A DNA stretch of 64,000 nucleotides, from the NCBI RefSeq assembly GCF_021369635.1, contig NZ_JAJNBZ010000005.1, forward strand, positions 188,905-252,904. Reading direction: 5' to 3'. The notes under the pieces are model-generated. The model searched no databases and was not told where the DNA came from. It saw only the letters and a program-made list of their open reading frames with translations. Made by a program: the position numbers and the translations under genes. Of this stretch, positions 42,928 through 52,309 are shown one piece after another (positions within the stretch are counted from its first letter, which is position 1; every line of letters starts with the position of its first letter). Source of the DNA: Paenibacillus profundus. GTDB taxonomy: Bacteria; Bacillota; Bacilli; Paenibacillales; Paenibacillaceae.

Positions 42928-43521
42928 TTGACAATCAGATCTTCCGAATACTTCTCCTATGCCGGGATCAAATGCAGCGATTACGGCATCGTGAATGTAA
43001 ACATTAACTCGGGTTTGCTGGAAGAACCTTTCGCGGCCCCGCGCACGCTGCAAGAGGTCAGCATCGGCGGACGCAGCAAGCCTTATTTCCAAGGCATTGC
43101 GAAAGACCCGCTCAAATTTCAAGTGTCATTCGCCTTTGAACAGACGTGGGATACGCGGCAAATCCGCGAAATTGCCAGATGGCTGACGGAACAGGATTAT
43201 TACAAGGAGCTTATCTTCTCCAGCGATCCCGAACGCGTCTTCTATGCCCTTGCAGTCGATGAGCCTACACTGGTACATAACGCGCTGGCGCAAGGCTATG
43301 TCAATCTAACGTTCCGCTGCGATTCGCCCTATTCTTACTCCCCTGTCTATTCATCCCCCTTGTATGAATGGCAAGATACCCGTCTCGACCATCGCATCAA
43401 CGATTTCTCCGCAGGCACGAAGACAGGCCTTGCCGTAGATGCCTCCGGGCAGCTCGTGCTGGACTCCAAGGTGCCGCGATGGAGCGACTATTCCGGCGCA
43501 GCCTGGCCGGATATTACATAA
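42928..43521 (+). CDS. Distal tail protein, N-terminal (Dit ring) domain
   Basis: 197 residues; TTG start, with AGGAGGTGA eight bases upstream. The fold signature (FSYAGIKCSDYGIVNVNINSG, PRTLQEVSIGGRSKPYFQGI, LKFQVSFAF...WLTEQDYYKELIFSSD) is the siphophage Dit N-terminal domain that joins tube and hub. The usual C-terminal galectin-like domain is missing; a matching domain occurs in 44183-44824. The last 50 residues (NDFSAGTKTGLAVDASGQLVL) look like a linker strand used in other tail fibre proteins. It directly follows the tape measure. Confidence 0.8.
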   Translation: MTIRSSEYFSYAGIKCSDYGIVNVNINSGLLEEPFAAPRTLQEVSIGGRSKPYFQGIAKDPLKFQVSFAFEQTWDTRQIREIARWLTEQDYYKELIFSSDPERVFYALAVDEPTLVHNALAQGYVNLTFRCDSPYSYSPVYSSPLYEWQDTRLDHRINDFSAGTKTGLAVDASGQLVLDSKVPRWSDYSGAAWPDIT

Positions 43522-43535
43522 GAAAGGAGCACAAC

Positions 43536-44171
43536 ATGTCACAACTAACGAAAAAACTGAAGCTGCACATCCCGGAATACACGGATGAGATCTATCAAAC
43601 GATTCAAGAGCTCGGCGAGAACTTCTCGACCTTGGATAAGGTATCTAAAGATTATGCCTTGTCCCCGCCTGTAGAGGACTTATGGGATCAGAACGATATC
43701 ATATGGAACTTGAAGCCCGCCATTGGCGAGTATGTCGGCTGGGTCAATACACGTACGGGACGGACTGCTCCTCAATGGGAAGCACTGACTTCCTATCGCA
43801 ACGGAGACTATATCATTCCGCCTGAAGACAACGGCCATGTGTACACCTGCATTCAAGCAGGCCATTCCGGAGTGATGGAGCCCGTCTTTCCGACCGCTGC
43901 GGATCGGGAAGTCCAAGACACGCGCGGCGCTTCCACCTGGCAACGGTCCAAGCTGTATTTTAAAAACGATATCGTCTTCCCGACCGTTGACAACGGTCGT
44001 TTTTATGTGTGCATCACTGAAGGCGAAGCCGGAGCGGCCGAACCGGCCTGGAACTTAACGAGCGGCACGAGCATCTACGATAATACCGTGGTATGGCTGG
44101 GATATCGCATCGCCAGATGGAAGGAAAGCGGAATATCGGCGCTTTTCAGACCGTTTGGGAAAATTGATTAG
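43536..44171 (+). CDS. Tail protein with carbohydrate-binding-like repeats
   Basis: 211 residues; ATG 43536 follows AAAGGAGC. N-terminal helix (LTKKLKLHIPEYTDEIYQTIQEL), then two repeats with the layout W...Y..GD.V.P...NG..Y.C...G.SG..EP (residues 78-115 and 133-180), resembling CBM5/12 chitin or glycan-binding modules used in phage baseplates. Lies between the two parts of the distal tail protein. It may bind host wall polysaccharide. Confidence 0.68.
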   Translation: MSQLTKKLKLHIPEYTDEIYQTIQELGENFSTLDKVSKDYALSPPVEDLWDQNDIIWNLKPAIGEYVGWVNTRTGRTAPQWEALTSYRNGDYIIPPEDNGHVYTCIQAGHSGVMEPVFPTAADREVQDTRGASTWQRSKLYFKNDIVFPTVDNGRFYVCITEGEAGAAEPAWNLTSGTSIYDNTVVWLGYRIARWKESGISALFRPFGKID

Positions 44172-44182
44172 AGGTGTGAGCG

Positions 44183-44824
44183 ATGGCGAATTGGCTTTCT
44201 TTAAGCAACCTGTTAGGCGTCTACACTTCTCCCCCACTAGATATATCCCTGTATGGAGACGGCGCACTGACGCAGATGACGTGGAAGAGCGATGCTCCTC
44301 CGAACTGCAAAGTCCATGTGCAGACCTCCCTCTCGACGGATCAAGGATATTCGTGGAGTGATTGGAAGCCGTGCGTGAATGGCGGCAGCATTCCGGACGC
44401 CGAGATCGACACCCCGCTGCACGATACGCTGCTCCGATTTCGGGTCATTATGGAGTCTGATCGATACTCGGTCTCCCCTGCTTTTCGCGAGATCTCCTTT
44501 CACTTCGAGCCCGTGGTCGTATTCGACAACAAAGGCGATCTGAATTGCAAGCCGGAGATTTGGATTACGAAGCAAGGAAAAGGCGAGTTTGCCATTATCA
44601 ATACGTCTCAAGGCAACGCCGATTTCCGGTTTACGGATTTGCTTGATCAAGAAACGGTGTACGTAAACAGCGACCAAGATCATATTGAAACGAGCTTGGC
44701 TGCCACCTATCGGTACAGCAGCTTCAATGACAACTATTTAGACCTTCCGCCCGGCAAAAATGTGTTTAAAGTCCGCGGTGACGCCAACTTCCAATTAAGA
44801 TATCAATTCACACGCATTCAATAA
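44183..44824 (+). CDS. Tail protein with Dit C-terminal-like domain
   Basis: 213 residues. The first half (VYTSPPLDISLYGDGALTQMTWKSDAPPNCKVHVQTSLSTDQGYSWSDWKPC) is a beta domain found in tail structural proteins with the SxDxGxxWSDW pattern. The second half (NKGDLNCKPEIWITKQGKGEFAIINTSQGNADFRF, from about residue 116) looks like the galectin-like C-terminal domain of SPP1-type Dit. ATG 44183 follows GAGGTGTGA. Together with 42928-43521 it may rebuild a full Dit from two chains. Confidence 0.65.
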   Translation: MANWLSLSNLLGVYTSPPLDISLYGDGALTQMTWKSDAPPNCKVHVQTSLSTDQGYSWSDWKPCVNGGSIPDAEIDTPLHDTLLRFRVIMESDRYSVSPAFREISFHFEPVVVFDNKGDLNCKPEIWITKQGKGEFAIINTSQGNADFRFTDLLDQETVYVNSDQDHIETSLAATYRYSSFNDNYLDLPPGKNVFKVRGDANFQLRYQFTRIQ

Positions 44825-44836
44825 GGAGGTGATCCG

Positions 44837-47800
44837 ATGTTAGGAAATATTGATTTCTTGAAGAAACCGATCAAGCCCCAGCTGTTCTTGGTGAAGCCGA
44901 ACGGAGAGACGATAAGCAAGTTGAGTGAAGCCTATGATATTAACCAATCCATACTCTTGTCTTCCGTCAATGAACTGTCGTTCAAGCTTCCCTATCAAAT
45001 CGACATCAATCATAAGCTCGTGAACAACAAAAATATTGCTCTTTTAAAGGAACGTTATCATGTCCAAGTCGTGTTGGGCCAACATATAGAGCGCTATATG
45101 ATTCATTCGACGAACGAGAACGGCGACGGCGAGACTACTTACAAAGAAATACATGGCTACGCCCTTCCTTATGAACTGCGCGACAAGTTGATTCGAGATT
45201 ACGCCGTGGAATCGTACCATGCTGAGCAAGTGCTGCGCGACGTACTGACCAATACGGTCTGGACCATCGACTATTTGGATGCGGACTTCAAGCTTACATA
45301 TCGCGCGTTCGATTTTGGCAATACGACGGTGCTGGATGCAATCTATCAGGTCGCTGAGACGTACAACGCCGTTGTTCAGTGGGATACGAACCGGCGGACC
45401 GTATCCATGATGAAGCCCGAACTGTTCGGCATGAACAAAGGGCTGCGATTTTCGTACGGAAAATATTTGAAGTCGCTCGGCAAGGAGTCCAGAGCGGACG
45501 AAATGGTAACCCGCCTGAAAGCATTTGGCCAGGATGGACTGACCATCCACAAGGTTAATCCGACCGGACAAAATTATATTGAGAACTTCAGCTACTTCAT
45601 GTATCCATTTGAACGGGACGCGAACAACACGGTCATCCGCTCAAGCGACTATATGAGCGATTCTCTCTGCCACGCCCTGCTTGACTATGAAGAACGGATC
45701 GAGGCCAGAGAAGAGGAATTCGCCAAGCAGCTCGCCGCCCGGAAGCGCTTGGAAGAGAGCCTGACACAGAAGGAAGTCGAGCTGCACAAGCTGAAAAACA
45801 ACGAAGCCGTCATCACCAACACGATGCTTGCGCAGCAGTTCGACGGCAAAATGTTTTTCGAGAAATATATTCACGATTCTTCCAGCTCGCGCAGCTTCCC
45901 CGTGAAGGACATCTATCCTTACGCGGTGCTATGCAAAGTAAGCCCTGCCGCTGGCGTCCAGGTTACGCTCAATGGAGTCGGCAAGCCCGTACAATCCGGC
46001 GAATGGGTGCTGATCGGCAAGGTTCATCGGGCGGAGAACGTTACCGTGGAAGTGCGCGGCGGCTCGAATGTCGACGTGTTTCTGCAGGTGGCCAACATTT
46101 CGCTTGAGGAACACGACGCCGGCAACAACGAGCGAGAGCTTATCGACAAGTTCAGTCTGGATCACAAGCACATGCAGATGAAAGCGGCCGAAATCGAGCT
46201 GGCAAATCTGACGCATGAATTAGAGCAGGTGCAGCATGCGATTGCCGAATTGCAGCAGGACTTCTCCCCCGCGCGCAACTTTACGGATGAGCAGCTGCTG
46301 GAACTGAATTACTACGTCATTGAGAAAGAGTTTGCGGACGAAAAATATGTCGAGGAAAAAGACCTCTATCAAGCAGCCGAGAGCAAATTCAAAGAGCTGC
46401 AGCTCCCGCAAACCCAGTTCAGCATCGACGTCATTAATTTTTTGGACATCGTGAAAGAGCAGCGTAATTGGGACAAGCTGGTCATCGGCGACTTCGTACT
46501 GATTACTTACGAACTGCTGAACATCAAAATAGAGGCGCGAATTTCCGAAATCCGCTACGATTACGAAAATTCGAGCATCCAGCTTACGATCAGCAACGCC
46601 AAGGACCTGACGAATGACCAGAAGAAGCTGGAGAAATTCATTTATGACAGCAAAAACACCTCCGTTACCGTGGACAGCAACAAGCACAAATGGGGCAAAG
46701 CGGTGGTGGATACCTCAGAAATGAGCAAGCTGTTCGAGCATTTCTGGAATAAAGTGACGAACGATATTAACATGGCGTCCAACGAGTACGTCACGATCGA
46801 TCGCAAAGGCATTACGATCATCGACCCGCATGACCCGCAGCGCTTCCTGCGGGCGACGCACGGCGCGCTCGGGCTGACGCGCAGCGGCGGCCTCCGCTAC
46901 GAGACTGCCATTACGCCTGACGGCCTAATCGCGGAGCAGGTGCTCGGCAAGATCATTTTGGGACAGCGTGTCGTCGTGGGCGACCCTGACGGCCTGTTCA
47001 TGATTGAAGGTCCGAAGCTGACGATATCCGATCGGTGCGAGCGCGAAGTGATGCGGCTTGGATTGTATGACAAAAAAACGGATAAGTTCGGCATGGTCGT
47101 AAATCGGTACCGCTCCTCCGAGTGCGCCGACAACACCATCGTGAACCGCACCACGGTCAACAGTGAGGATGGATTCATCATCGAGCGCAACCGCAACGGC
47201 TCTTTCGACAAGACCTTCTACACCTCGTCCGATGGCGACCTGCACATGAAGGGCAATTTCCAAGCTGGCGAAGGCGATCGCGTCTTTACCATCAACAAGG
47301 ATGGCTTGGCTCTGGGCAATTCACGCTGGGCCGATGCCCCCTTCCATGCCGATTACTTCGGGAATGTGTGGATGAACAAGCTGTTCGCCGATGATGCGGA
47401 AATTAAAAATTCCTTGTTCAAGGACGGGCATATCGAAGGCTCCAGCTTGAAGATCGGTCAAGGCAATGAAGTATTCAAGGTGTTCCCGGACGAAGGAATA
47501 TGGGCGGGGCACGACCAGTTCGACAAGGCACCGTTCAGCGTGGATCTGGACGGGAATCTGAAAGCGCGCAAAGCGACTCTAACCGGGGACGCGGGTCAAG
47601 TGCTTATCGATACCGACAAAGGCTTCCTCGATTTAGATGCGTTTCAACTCATTGCCGGACAGATAAGCGCCAAAAATATCGATGCCGATTATTTAAATGC
47701 AAATTATGGCGTCATTAACGATCTAACTGTGACTCGTCTCGTAACGAAAGATACTACCGATCCATACGGCGTTACCGTAGATTATATCGATATCTCGGAA

Positions 47801-48382
47801 AAATCCGCGAAATGGATAACTGGCATGCGCAAAGGTTCGGAAGTTCAGGCAAAAACGGCGGATGGCAAGCTCCTTTATTATGAACAGGGCACAAGTAAAA
47901 GACTGACCACCGAAGCAAGCACCGACGGGATTTCGAATCTGCCGGCTATGGTTCCTGAATACAATAAACTAACAAAAATGGAGTTGAGCTTTGAGAATAC
48001 GGGCATCGACTCCTACCCAAGAATTCGAATGGGCGTCGGCGATAACGCAATTCCCGAGAAATCGGGCATCGGCTTCATAGAGAAGAAGAACACAACCCTC
48101 GATTTTATCTATTTCACGAATAACTCAGGTCGAGAAGTCAGAATTTCATTAGCAGACTCAGGAATCACCAATTATGTTCAAGGTAGCACATTCAAGGTGG
48201 AATCAGATGGCTTGCTGGTGAAGCATCACAACGGCACTCAATTTGAAATTAATAAAGAAGGAACGAACATCCGGATGGTTAACCAAAATGGAAGCAAGGT
48301 GGAACTGCAAAGCAACGGTGATATTGTGCTGAATGCAACAGGCAAGATCATTATGACCGGTTCAGAAATAAGACTTAATTAA
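44837..48382 (+). CDS. Tail hub / tail-associated protein (Tal-like)
   Basis: 1181 residues; ATG after AAGGAGGTGA. The N-terminal 380 residues have the gp27-like hub layout of siphophage tail-associated proteins (LLSSVNELSFKLPYQ, TYKEIHGYALPYELRDKLI, AVVQWDTNRRTVSM, TRLKAFGQDGLTI). A coiled coil follows (residues 285-330 and 430-480), then a beta domain and a long C-terminal beta-helix-like region (residues 650-1181) with repeated G.G-D/N turns and phrases such as ADDAEIKNSLFKDGHIEGSSLKIG. No lysin motif (CHAP, SLT or M23) is visible in the chain, so the hub itself probably does not cut the wall. Confidence 0.82.
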   Translation: MLGNIDFLKKPIKPQLFLVKPNGETISKLSEAYDINQSILLSSVNELSFKLPYQIDINHKLVNNKNIALLKERYHVQVVLGQHIERYMIHSTNENGDGETTYKEIHGYALPYELRDKLIRDYAVESYHAEQVLRDVLTNTVWTIDYLDADFKLTYRAFDFGNTTVLDAIYQVAETYNAVVQWDTNRRTVSMMKPELFGMNKGLRFSYGKYLKSLGKESRADEMVTRLKAFGQDGLTIHKVNPTGQNYIENFSYFMYPFERDANNTVIRSSDYMSDSLCHALLDYEERIEAREEEFAKQLAARKRLEESLTQKEVELHKLKNNEAVITNTMLAQQFDGKMFFEKYIHDSSSSRSFPVKDIYPYAVLCKVSPAAGVQVTLNGVGKPVQSGEWVLIGKVHRAENVTVEVRGGSNVDVFLQVANISLEEHDAGNNERELIDKFSLDHKHMQMKAAEIELANLTHELEQVQHAIAELQQDFSPARNFTDEQLLELNYYVIEKEFADEKYVEEKDLYQAAESKFKELQLPQTQFSIDVINFLDIVKEQRNWDKLVIGDFVLITYELLNIKIEARISEIRYDYENSSIQLTISNAKDLTNDQKKLEKFIYDSKNTSVTVDSNKHKWGKAVVDTSEMSKLFEHFWNKVTNDINMASNEYVTIDRKGITIIDPHDPQRFLRATHGALGLTRSGGLRYETAITPDGLIAEQVLGKIILGQRVVVGDPDGLFMIEGPKLTISDRCEREVMRLGLYDKKTDKFGMVVNRYRSSECADNTIVNRTTVNSEDGFIIERNRNGSFDKTFYTSSDGDLHMKGNFQAGEGDRVFTINKDGLALGNSRWADAPFHADYFGNVWMNKLFADDAEIKNSLFKDGHIEGSSLKIGQGNEVFKVFPDEGIWAGHDQFDKAPFSVDLDGNLKARKATLTGDAGQVLIDTDKGFLDLDAFQLIAGQISAKNIDADYLNANYGVINDLTVTRLVTKDTTDPYGVTVDYIDISEKSAKWITGMRKGSEVQAKTADGKLLYYEQGTSKRLTTEASTDGISNLPAMVPEYNKLTKMELSFENTGIDSYPRIRMGVGDNAIPEKSGIGFIEKKNTTLDFIYFTNNSGREVRISLADSGITNYVQGSTFKVESDGLLVKHHNGTQFEINKEGTNIRMVNQNGSKVELQSNGDIVLNATGKIIMTGSEIRLN

Positions 48383-48412
48383 GCACTTGGGAATTGGGAG
48401 GTGGTGAAACGT

Positions 48413-48859
48413 ATGGCTGGAGTCGCGTATTACGGGGCCAGCATTGCTTCAACTGCAGCAAGTAACCACATTAGGATTAAATATTGGCACCCTCGTCGAT
48501 GCTCGGGCGGATGGATAGATGGAGTATGCCAAGGGTGGACGGAAGGGTATTATCAATATGATAGTATTGACGCTACTATCAACGGAACTGTAAATGGCGG
48601 TTCATCAAATGTTTTCGTCAACGGGATGGGTGTCGCTAGACAAAGTGATTCCACGGCGGAAACAGAAACATACTCCATTCCAAGCGGGTGGGATTTAGAG
48701 CACTCTGATGGAGGAGGATCCGGAAGCATTACAATTGGGAATTCCAAAAGCGTATTTGTTAACGGCAGTCCAATTGCTGTAGCAGGCAGCACAGTTTCCA
48801 CTCATGCAGGAGTCTCTACAACAATCAAAGATGGAAGCAGCAATGTATTCATCGGATAA
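48413..48859 (+). CDS. PAAR-like spike protein
   Basis: 148 residues; ATG 48413 with GGGAGGTGG eight bases upstream. It shows the PAAR repeat pattern three times: NGGSSNVFVNGMGVARQSD, GNSKSVFVNGSPIAVAGSTVSTHAG and DGSSNVFIG. PAAR proteins sharpen the tip of phage spikes and type VI secretion spikes, usually in contractile systems. Here it follows the hub of a non-contractile tail. N-terminus has possible metal-binding residues (HIRIKYWHPRRCSGGW, C...C). It may form the tail tip. Confidence 0.78.
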   Translation: MAGVAYYGASIASTAASNHIRIKYWHPRRCSGGWIDGVCQGWTEGYYQYDSIDATINGTVNGGSSNVFVNGMGVARQSDSTAETETYSIPSGWDLEHSDGGGSGSITIGNSKSVFVNGSPIAVAGSTVSTHAGVSTTIKDGSSNVFIG

Positions 48860-48871
48860 GGAGGTGATAAT

Positions 48872-50026
48872 ATGCCAGAGATAAAAACGTACCTGGAACT
48901 GAATGATCCCGTCACCACGATATGGCGCAGCGGCACCCCGGACGATCCTTATAAAGACCGGATGGACTCCCTGCCTATCATCAACAATCAGATTACTTTA
49001 CTTGAGATCCCGTCACACGGGCACAAAGTCATGATTGAGGGCTTCACCGAAATCGACCAAGAGCGGTTCACGAATCGAAGCGCACTCGCGCCTGACGAAT
49101 TTCTCGTCAACTACTCCAACGGCATCATGCAATTCCATCCCGCCCACGAAGGGAAAACGTTGCTGTGCAAGTACAAAGGGAAAGGGTTCATCCTCTACCC
49201 CGCTTCACGCATCTATGCCATGGTCAGCCGGAGTCCCGACGTCGTGCAGACCTTGCAGGATATCATTGACGAGATGCTCCACCGCTTGCAGGAGACCAAT
49301 ACGGCGATTGTCGACTTGAAGCAAGTAATCAAGAACGCTGAGGAAGCCACTCATGCTGCCAACATGGCGTCCGATAATGCGAATCAGGCTGCTGATGACG
49401 CAAAGCTGGCCACCGAGAAGGCCTTGCATGCCTATAACACGACGACGCTTGTATTTAAGCCTCCGGTAGCGGATATGAAGGAACTAACGAATACATACCC
49501 ATATCCACAAGTTGGCTGGACGGTTCAAACCTACAAGGATGGCATGAGATACCGCTTTGACGGCAAGAGCTGGATTCCGATTGATATTTTCGGCAAAAGC
49601 ATTCAAGTCGTAAGCGAACATGCAGATGGGCTGATGTCAGTCGCCGAACATGTGAAGCTGAAAAGCATCCCCCTGGATGTGAAAGACCGAGTCATCGTAT
49701 TTTGCTTGCCATCCTCCCTCTTTCAAGGCGTGCAAAGCGTCATTGCCAAGTTCCCTTTCAAGGGCGAGATTACGTCCGTTGAGGCGATTTGCAGCGTTCC
49801 CGGCGATTCCGACACGGAAATACAAATTGAGAAAACAGCCGATTTAGTGAAATGGAGCAGCATTTTGTCGCACAACATCCACTTTAAACCGCATGAGTTT
49901 TTTGATGACCGGACGTCGACAGTAAGCAGCAGCAACGTCAATGTGGGCGATATGTTCCGGCTGAACGTAGTCAAGCAAGGCGGGAACATTCAAAATGTGA
50001 CGGTCGAAATGGTCGTGCGCATCTAA
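48872..50026 (+). CDS. Baseplate / upper tail-tip protein (BppU-like)
   Basis: 384 residues. N-terminal beta domain (residues 1-110), a coiled coil (about 115-190: VVQTLQDIIDEMLHRLQETNTAIVDLKQVIKNAEEATHAANMASDNANQAADDAKLA, given in full span only as residues 115-175), a linker domain (PPVADMKELTNTYPYPQVGWTVQ) and a C-terminal beta domain. Trimeric baseplate proteins of Gram-positive phages have this layout. ATG follows AAGGAGGTGATA. It would link the hub to receptor-binding proteins. No enzymatic motif. Confidence 0.65.
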   Translation: MPEIKTYLELNDPVTTIWRSGTPDDPYKDRMDSLPIINNQITLLEIPSHGHKVMIEGFTEIDQERFTNRSALAPDEFLVNYSNGIMQFHPAHEGKTLLCKYKGKGFILYPASRIYAMVSRSPDVVQTLQDIIDEMLHRLQETNTAIVDLKQVIKNAEEATHAANMASDNANQAADDAKLATEKALHAYNTTTLVFKPPVADMKELTNTYPYPQVGWTVQTYKDGMRYRFDGKSWIPIDIFGKSIQVVSEHADGLMSVAEHVKLKSIPLDVKDRVIVFCLPSSLFQGVQSVIAKFPFKGEITSVEAICSVPGDSDTEIQIEKTADLVKWSSILSHNIHFKPHEFFDDRTSTVSSSNVNVGDMFRLNVVKQGGNIQNVTVEMVVRI

Positions 50027-50061
50027 TCTGGGGACGCCAATCGGCAATAAGGAGGGAAAAA

Positions 50062-50442
50062 ATGAGCAAGCAAGGTTCGCAAGTATGGGGATCGGCAGCG
50101 CTTCAAGCACAGCCCATCGTCATCGACAAAACCAATAACCGTCTATCCTTCAAAGTGGATGCCATGGAATATGAAGTCACGATTCCTGATGGCACCTATG
50201 AGACCAAGAAGGAATACTTCACTTCCAATCTGATCGTTCCCTTGAATGGAGCATTAGAAAACGCAGGCGCACCTATAGTCGCCAAGCTGGGTGGAGTCCA
50301 TATGGACAAGCACATGAACGTGCTTGTGCTCGAACATGACGACTCCTCTGCCCCGCATACCATCGATTCGTTCGGCGGAAGCGCCAAGGAACTCGTATGG
50401 GGAAGCACAGAGCATACAACCGATCATTCCGGCAGCGAATGA
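50062..50442 (+). CDS. Small tail protein, unknown
   Basis: 126 residues, beta-rich (VIDKTNNRLSFKVDAMEYEVTIPDGTYETKKEY), ending in a serine/histidine-rich segment (GSTEHTTDHSGSE). ATG follows AAGGAGGG. No family recognised. Between the baseplate protein and the next small tail gene; possibly a chaperone or an adaptor. The product is small and hydrophilic. Confidence 0.6.
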   Translation: MSKQGSQVWGSAALQAQPIVIDKTNNRLSFKVDAMEYEVTIPDGTYETKKEYFTSNLIVPLNGALENAGAPIVAKLGGVHMDKHMNVLVLEHDDSSAPHTIDSFGGSAKELVWGSTEHTTDHSGSE

Positions 50443-50500
50443 GCTATGTAAGCAATGCACTAATTATTTATAAAAACAAAAAATGAAAAGAGGAATTCAT

Positions 50501-51025
50501 ATGACACAACCCATTATTTCTTGGCTTAACAGCACGCATTCGGCAGAGGTAACTGCCCCCTTTGACTTCGGTGTGATCGATGCCGGAGACAGCAGCCGGC
50601 CTGTTACTTTCAATATTTGGAACAATAAAAATGGTAAAACGGACGTTTCTAAAATGGAGGATTGCACCATCACAACGCGTGAAATGGAAGGCGGTCTAGA
50701 AACACAAGTTGTAAGTGGCAACTGGTTTCACGCACAAGTAGATTCTTTGGGTGAAACAGATATTGCAGATCCCTCTTCTCTTATCGGCAAAACGCGCTTG
50801 AAGCCTATTGGCACGACCTGGAGCACAACCAAGGACCATTCCGGGAAAGAACTGACGACGCCGTTAACTCCGGCAGCACAGGAAATACTCGGCGTTAATA
50901 ATAACGGCAATCCGCTTGATGCGGCAGGCAACTATGTCACCGTCTCGCTGCAGGCAGAAATACCATTGGATGCTTCAAGCGGAAGACAAGACTTCAAAAT
51001 CCGTGTGTCGTACCGCTACATGTAA
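50501..51025 (+). CDS. Tail protein, unknown, beta-rich
   Basis: 174 residues from ATG 50501, which has AAAGAGG seven bases upstream; an earlier ATG at 50483 lacks a site. Beta-rich: ISWLNSTHSAEVTAPFDFGVIDAGDSSRPVTFNIWNNKNG (residues 5-44) resembles an immunoglobulin-like strand pattern. No family recognised. It is the last gene before a strong terminator, so it closes the constant part of the tail operon. Confidence 0.6.
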   Translation: MTQPIISWLNSTHSAEVTAPFDFGVIDAGDSSRPVTFNIWNNKNGKTDVSKMEDCTITTREMEGGLETQVVSGNWFHAQVDSLGETDIADPSSLIGKTRLKPIGTTWSTTKDHSGKELTTPLTPAAQEILGVNNNGNPLDAAGNYVTVSLQAEIPLDASSGRQDFKIRVSYRYM

Positions 51026-51040
51026 CGAACGCTTCCTTTC

Positions 51041-51073
51041 AAGGCGAGGCTGACCGCAGTCTCGCCTTTTTTT
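51041..51073 (+). terminator. Internal terminator 1 of the tail operon
   Basis: Stem AAGGCGAG/CTCGCCTT with an inner CTG/CAG, followed by seven Ts. It lies between the constant tail genes and the variable receptor-binding genes. Confidence 0.85.
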
Positions 51074-51101
51074 ATGCTCACAATACAATGGGAGGTTTAC
51101 T

Positions 51102-51716
51102 ATGATTTTTCATAACCGATACAATCGTTCTCCGGTTCCCCATCAGAGCTTTATCTGGATTGCGGAATATTATGACGGCACCTATTTGTCCGAATATGAC
51201 TTCGATACTAAAAAAGCGAATAGCTTTTATCACATAGATAAACACAAATTAACGAGATTCGGCTTAATCGGCCACGGCTCACAAGTATACTTCGATGTTG
51301 GCAACGGAGTTTTTACAATGAATGACCATCGGCTCATGGTATCTTACCAGACCAAACAGCATGAGTATCCCCTAACCGGAAGAGCTTTTCTATATAACGA
51401 CATCATCACCTATAAAGACGCTGTATCCGATGTGAATTTACTGTTGGCTGGCGCCAAGCAGGGACGCTTCAACGATCAGATCGTTCAATATAATTTAGGC
51501 TACAAAAAAAATATGGCGTTGCTGGATGTGAACATTAACTTTCAGTGCCTGTTGTCTATCCCCTACAACGAAGCTTCTTTTCTGGCCATTAAAATTACTT
51601 CCGATAAAGATCTTGATGGAAAACTGATTATACGCCGCAACGGATTAATTGTGGATGAGATTCATGCTCCGCTCAAAGCGCAGCATGCAGGAATGATGAA
51701 TTGGGAAATTAGATAG
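51102..51716 (+). CDS. Tail protein, unknown
   Basis: 204 residues, beta-rich, with GLIGHGSQVYFDVGNGVFTMNDHRLMVSYQTKQ in the first half and KDLDGKLIIRRNGLIVDEIHAPL near the end. ATG follows GGGAGGT. First gene after the internal terminator. No family recognised; by position a receptor-binding or adaptor protein. Base composition is already lower in GC than the upstream tail genes. Confidence 0.55.
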   Translation: MIFHNRYNRSPVPHQSFIWIAEYYDGTYLSEYDFDTKKANSFYHIDKHKLTRFGLIGHGSQVYFDVGNGVFTMNDHRLMVSYQTKQHEYPLTGRAFLYNDIITYKDAVSDVNLLLAGAKQGRFNDQIVQYNLGYKKNMALLDVNINFQCLLSIPYNEASFLAIKITSDKDLDGKLIIRRNGLIVDEIHAPLKAQHAGMMNWEIR

Positions 51717-51731
51717 CGAGGTGACATGGCA

Positions 51732-52307
51732 ATGGCTACACAAGAGATAGGCTTACCTATTAAGTTCGAAACCGGAACGTTCAACAATACTATCGTCAAA
51801 GATGGAAAGCTGCAATTGGCTGAACTCAAAAAAGACGACAAAAGCAACATCGTCTATGCCCCTTTTGGCTTTTGGGAATCGCAGCTTATTCTCATCCAAG
51901 ACAAAATCACTTCCTTCAAACGAATCGCTAAAGATATTGAAGTGAAAGGCGATGCAACCTATAAAATCTATACCAAATCCTCGGTGGATGGCACGACATG
52001 GACTGAATATGCAGAAATCGATAATGCCGATGGCAGTACCCACTCCCCTGCCGCCAAATACGCAAAAGTAAAAGTCGAGATTATTCCCCCACTCATTGGC
52101 GCGACCTTTACCGTGGATGAGTTCACGGATGCAGGGAAATATGCCAATGAATTCGTAAATTCGGACAACGGCGTTCTTGAGCTAAAGAAGCATTATCGCT
52201 ATAAGTATGCGAAGGATGAATCGTGGAAAGATGAAGGTGTGGTTTTGAGGAAGAAGATTCCGAGTAGTAAGTTGAAGAAAATTGATTTGTTACGAGTGGA
52301 GGTGTAA
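51732..52307 (+). CDS. Tail protein with shared C-terminal tag
   Basis: 191 residues. ATG 51732 has GAGGTGA at a proper eight bases; ATG 51726 is too close. Beta-rich; the centre resembles a discoidin-like or CBM strand set (FGFWESQLILIQDKITSFKRI, TYKIYTKSSVDGTTWTEYAEIDNA). The C-terminal end (SWKDEGVVLRKKIPSSKLKKIDLLRVEV) looks like the C-terminal tag seen on several following proteins. Function by position: part of the receptor-binding apparatus. Confidence 0.58.
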   Translation: MATQEIGLPIKFETGTFNNTIVKDGKLQLAELKKDDKSNIVYAPFGFWESQLILIQDKITSFKRIAKDIEVKGDATYKIYTKSSVDGTTWTEYAEIDNADGSTHSPAAKYAKVKVEIIPPLIGATFTVDEFTDAGKYANEFVNSDNGVLELKKHYRYKYAKDESWKDEGVVLRKKIPSSKLKKIDLLRVEV

Positions 52308-52309
52308 TT

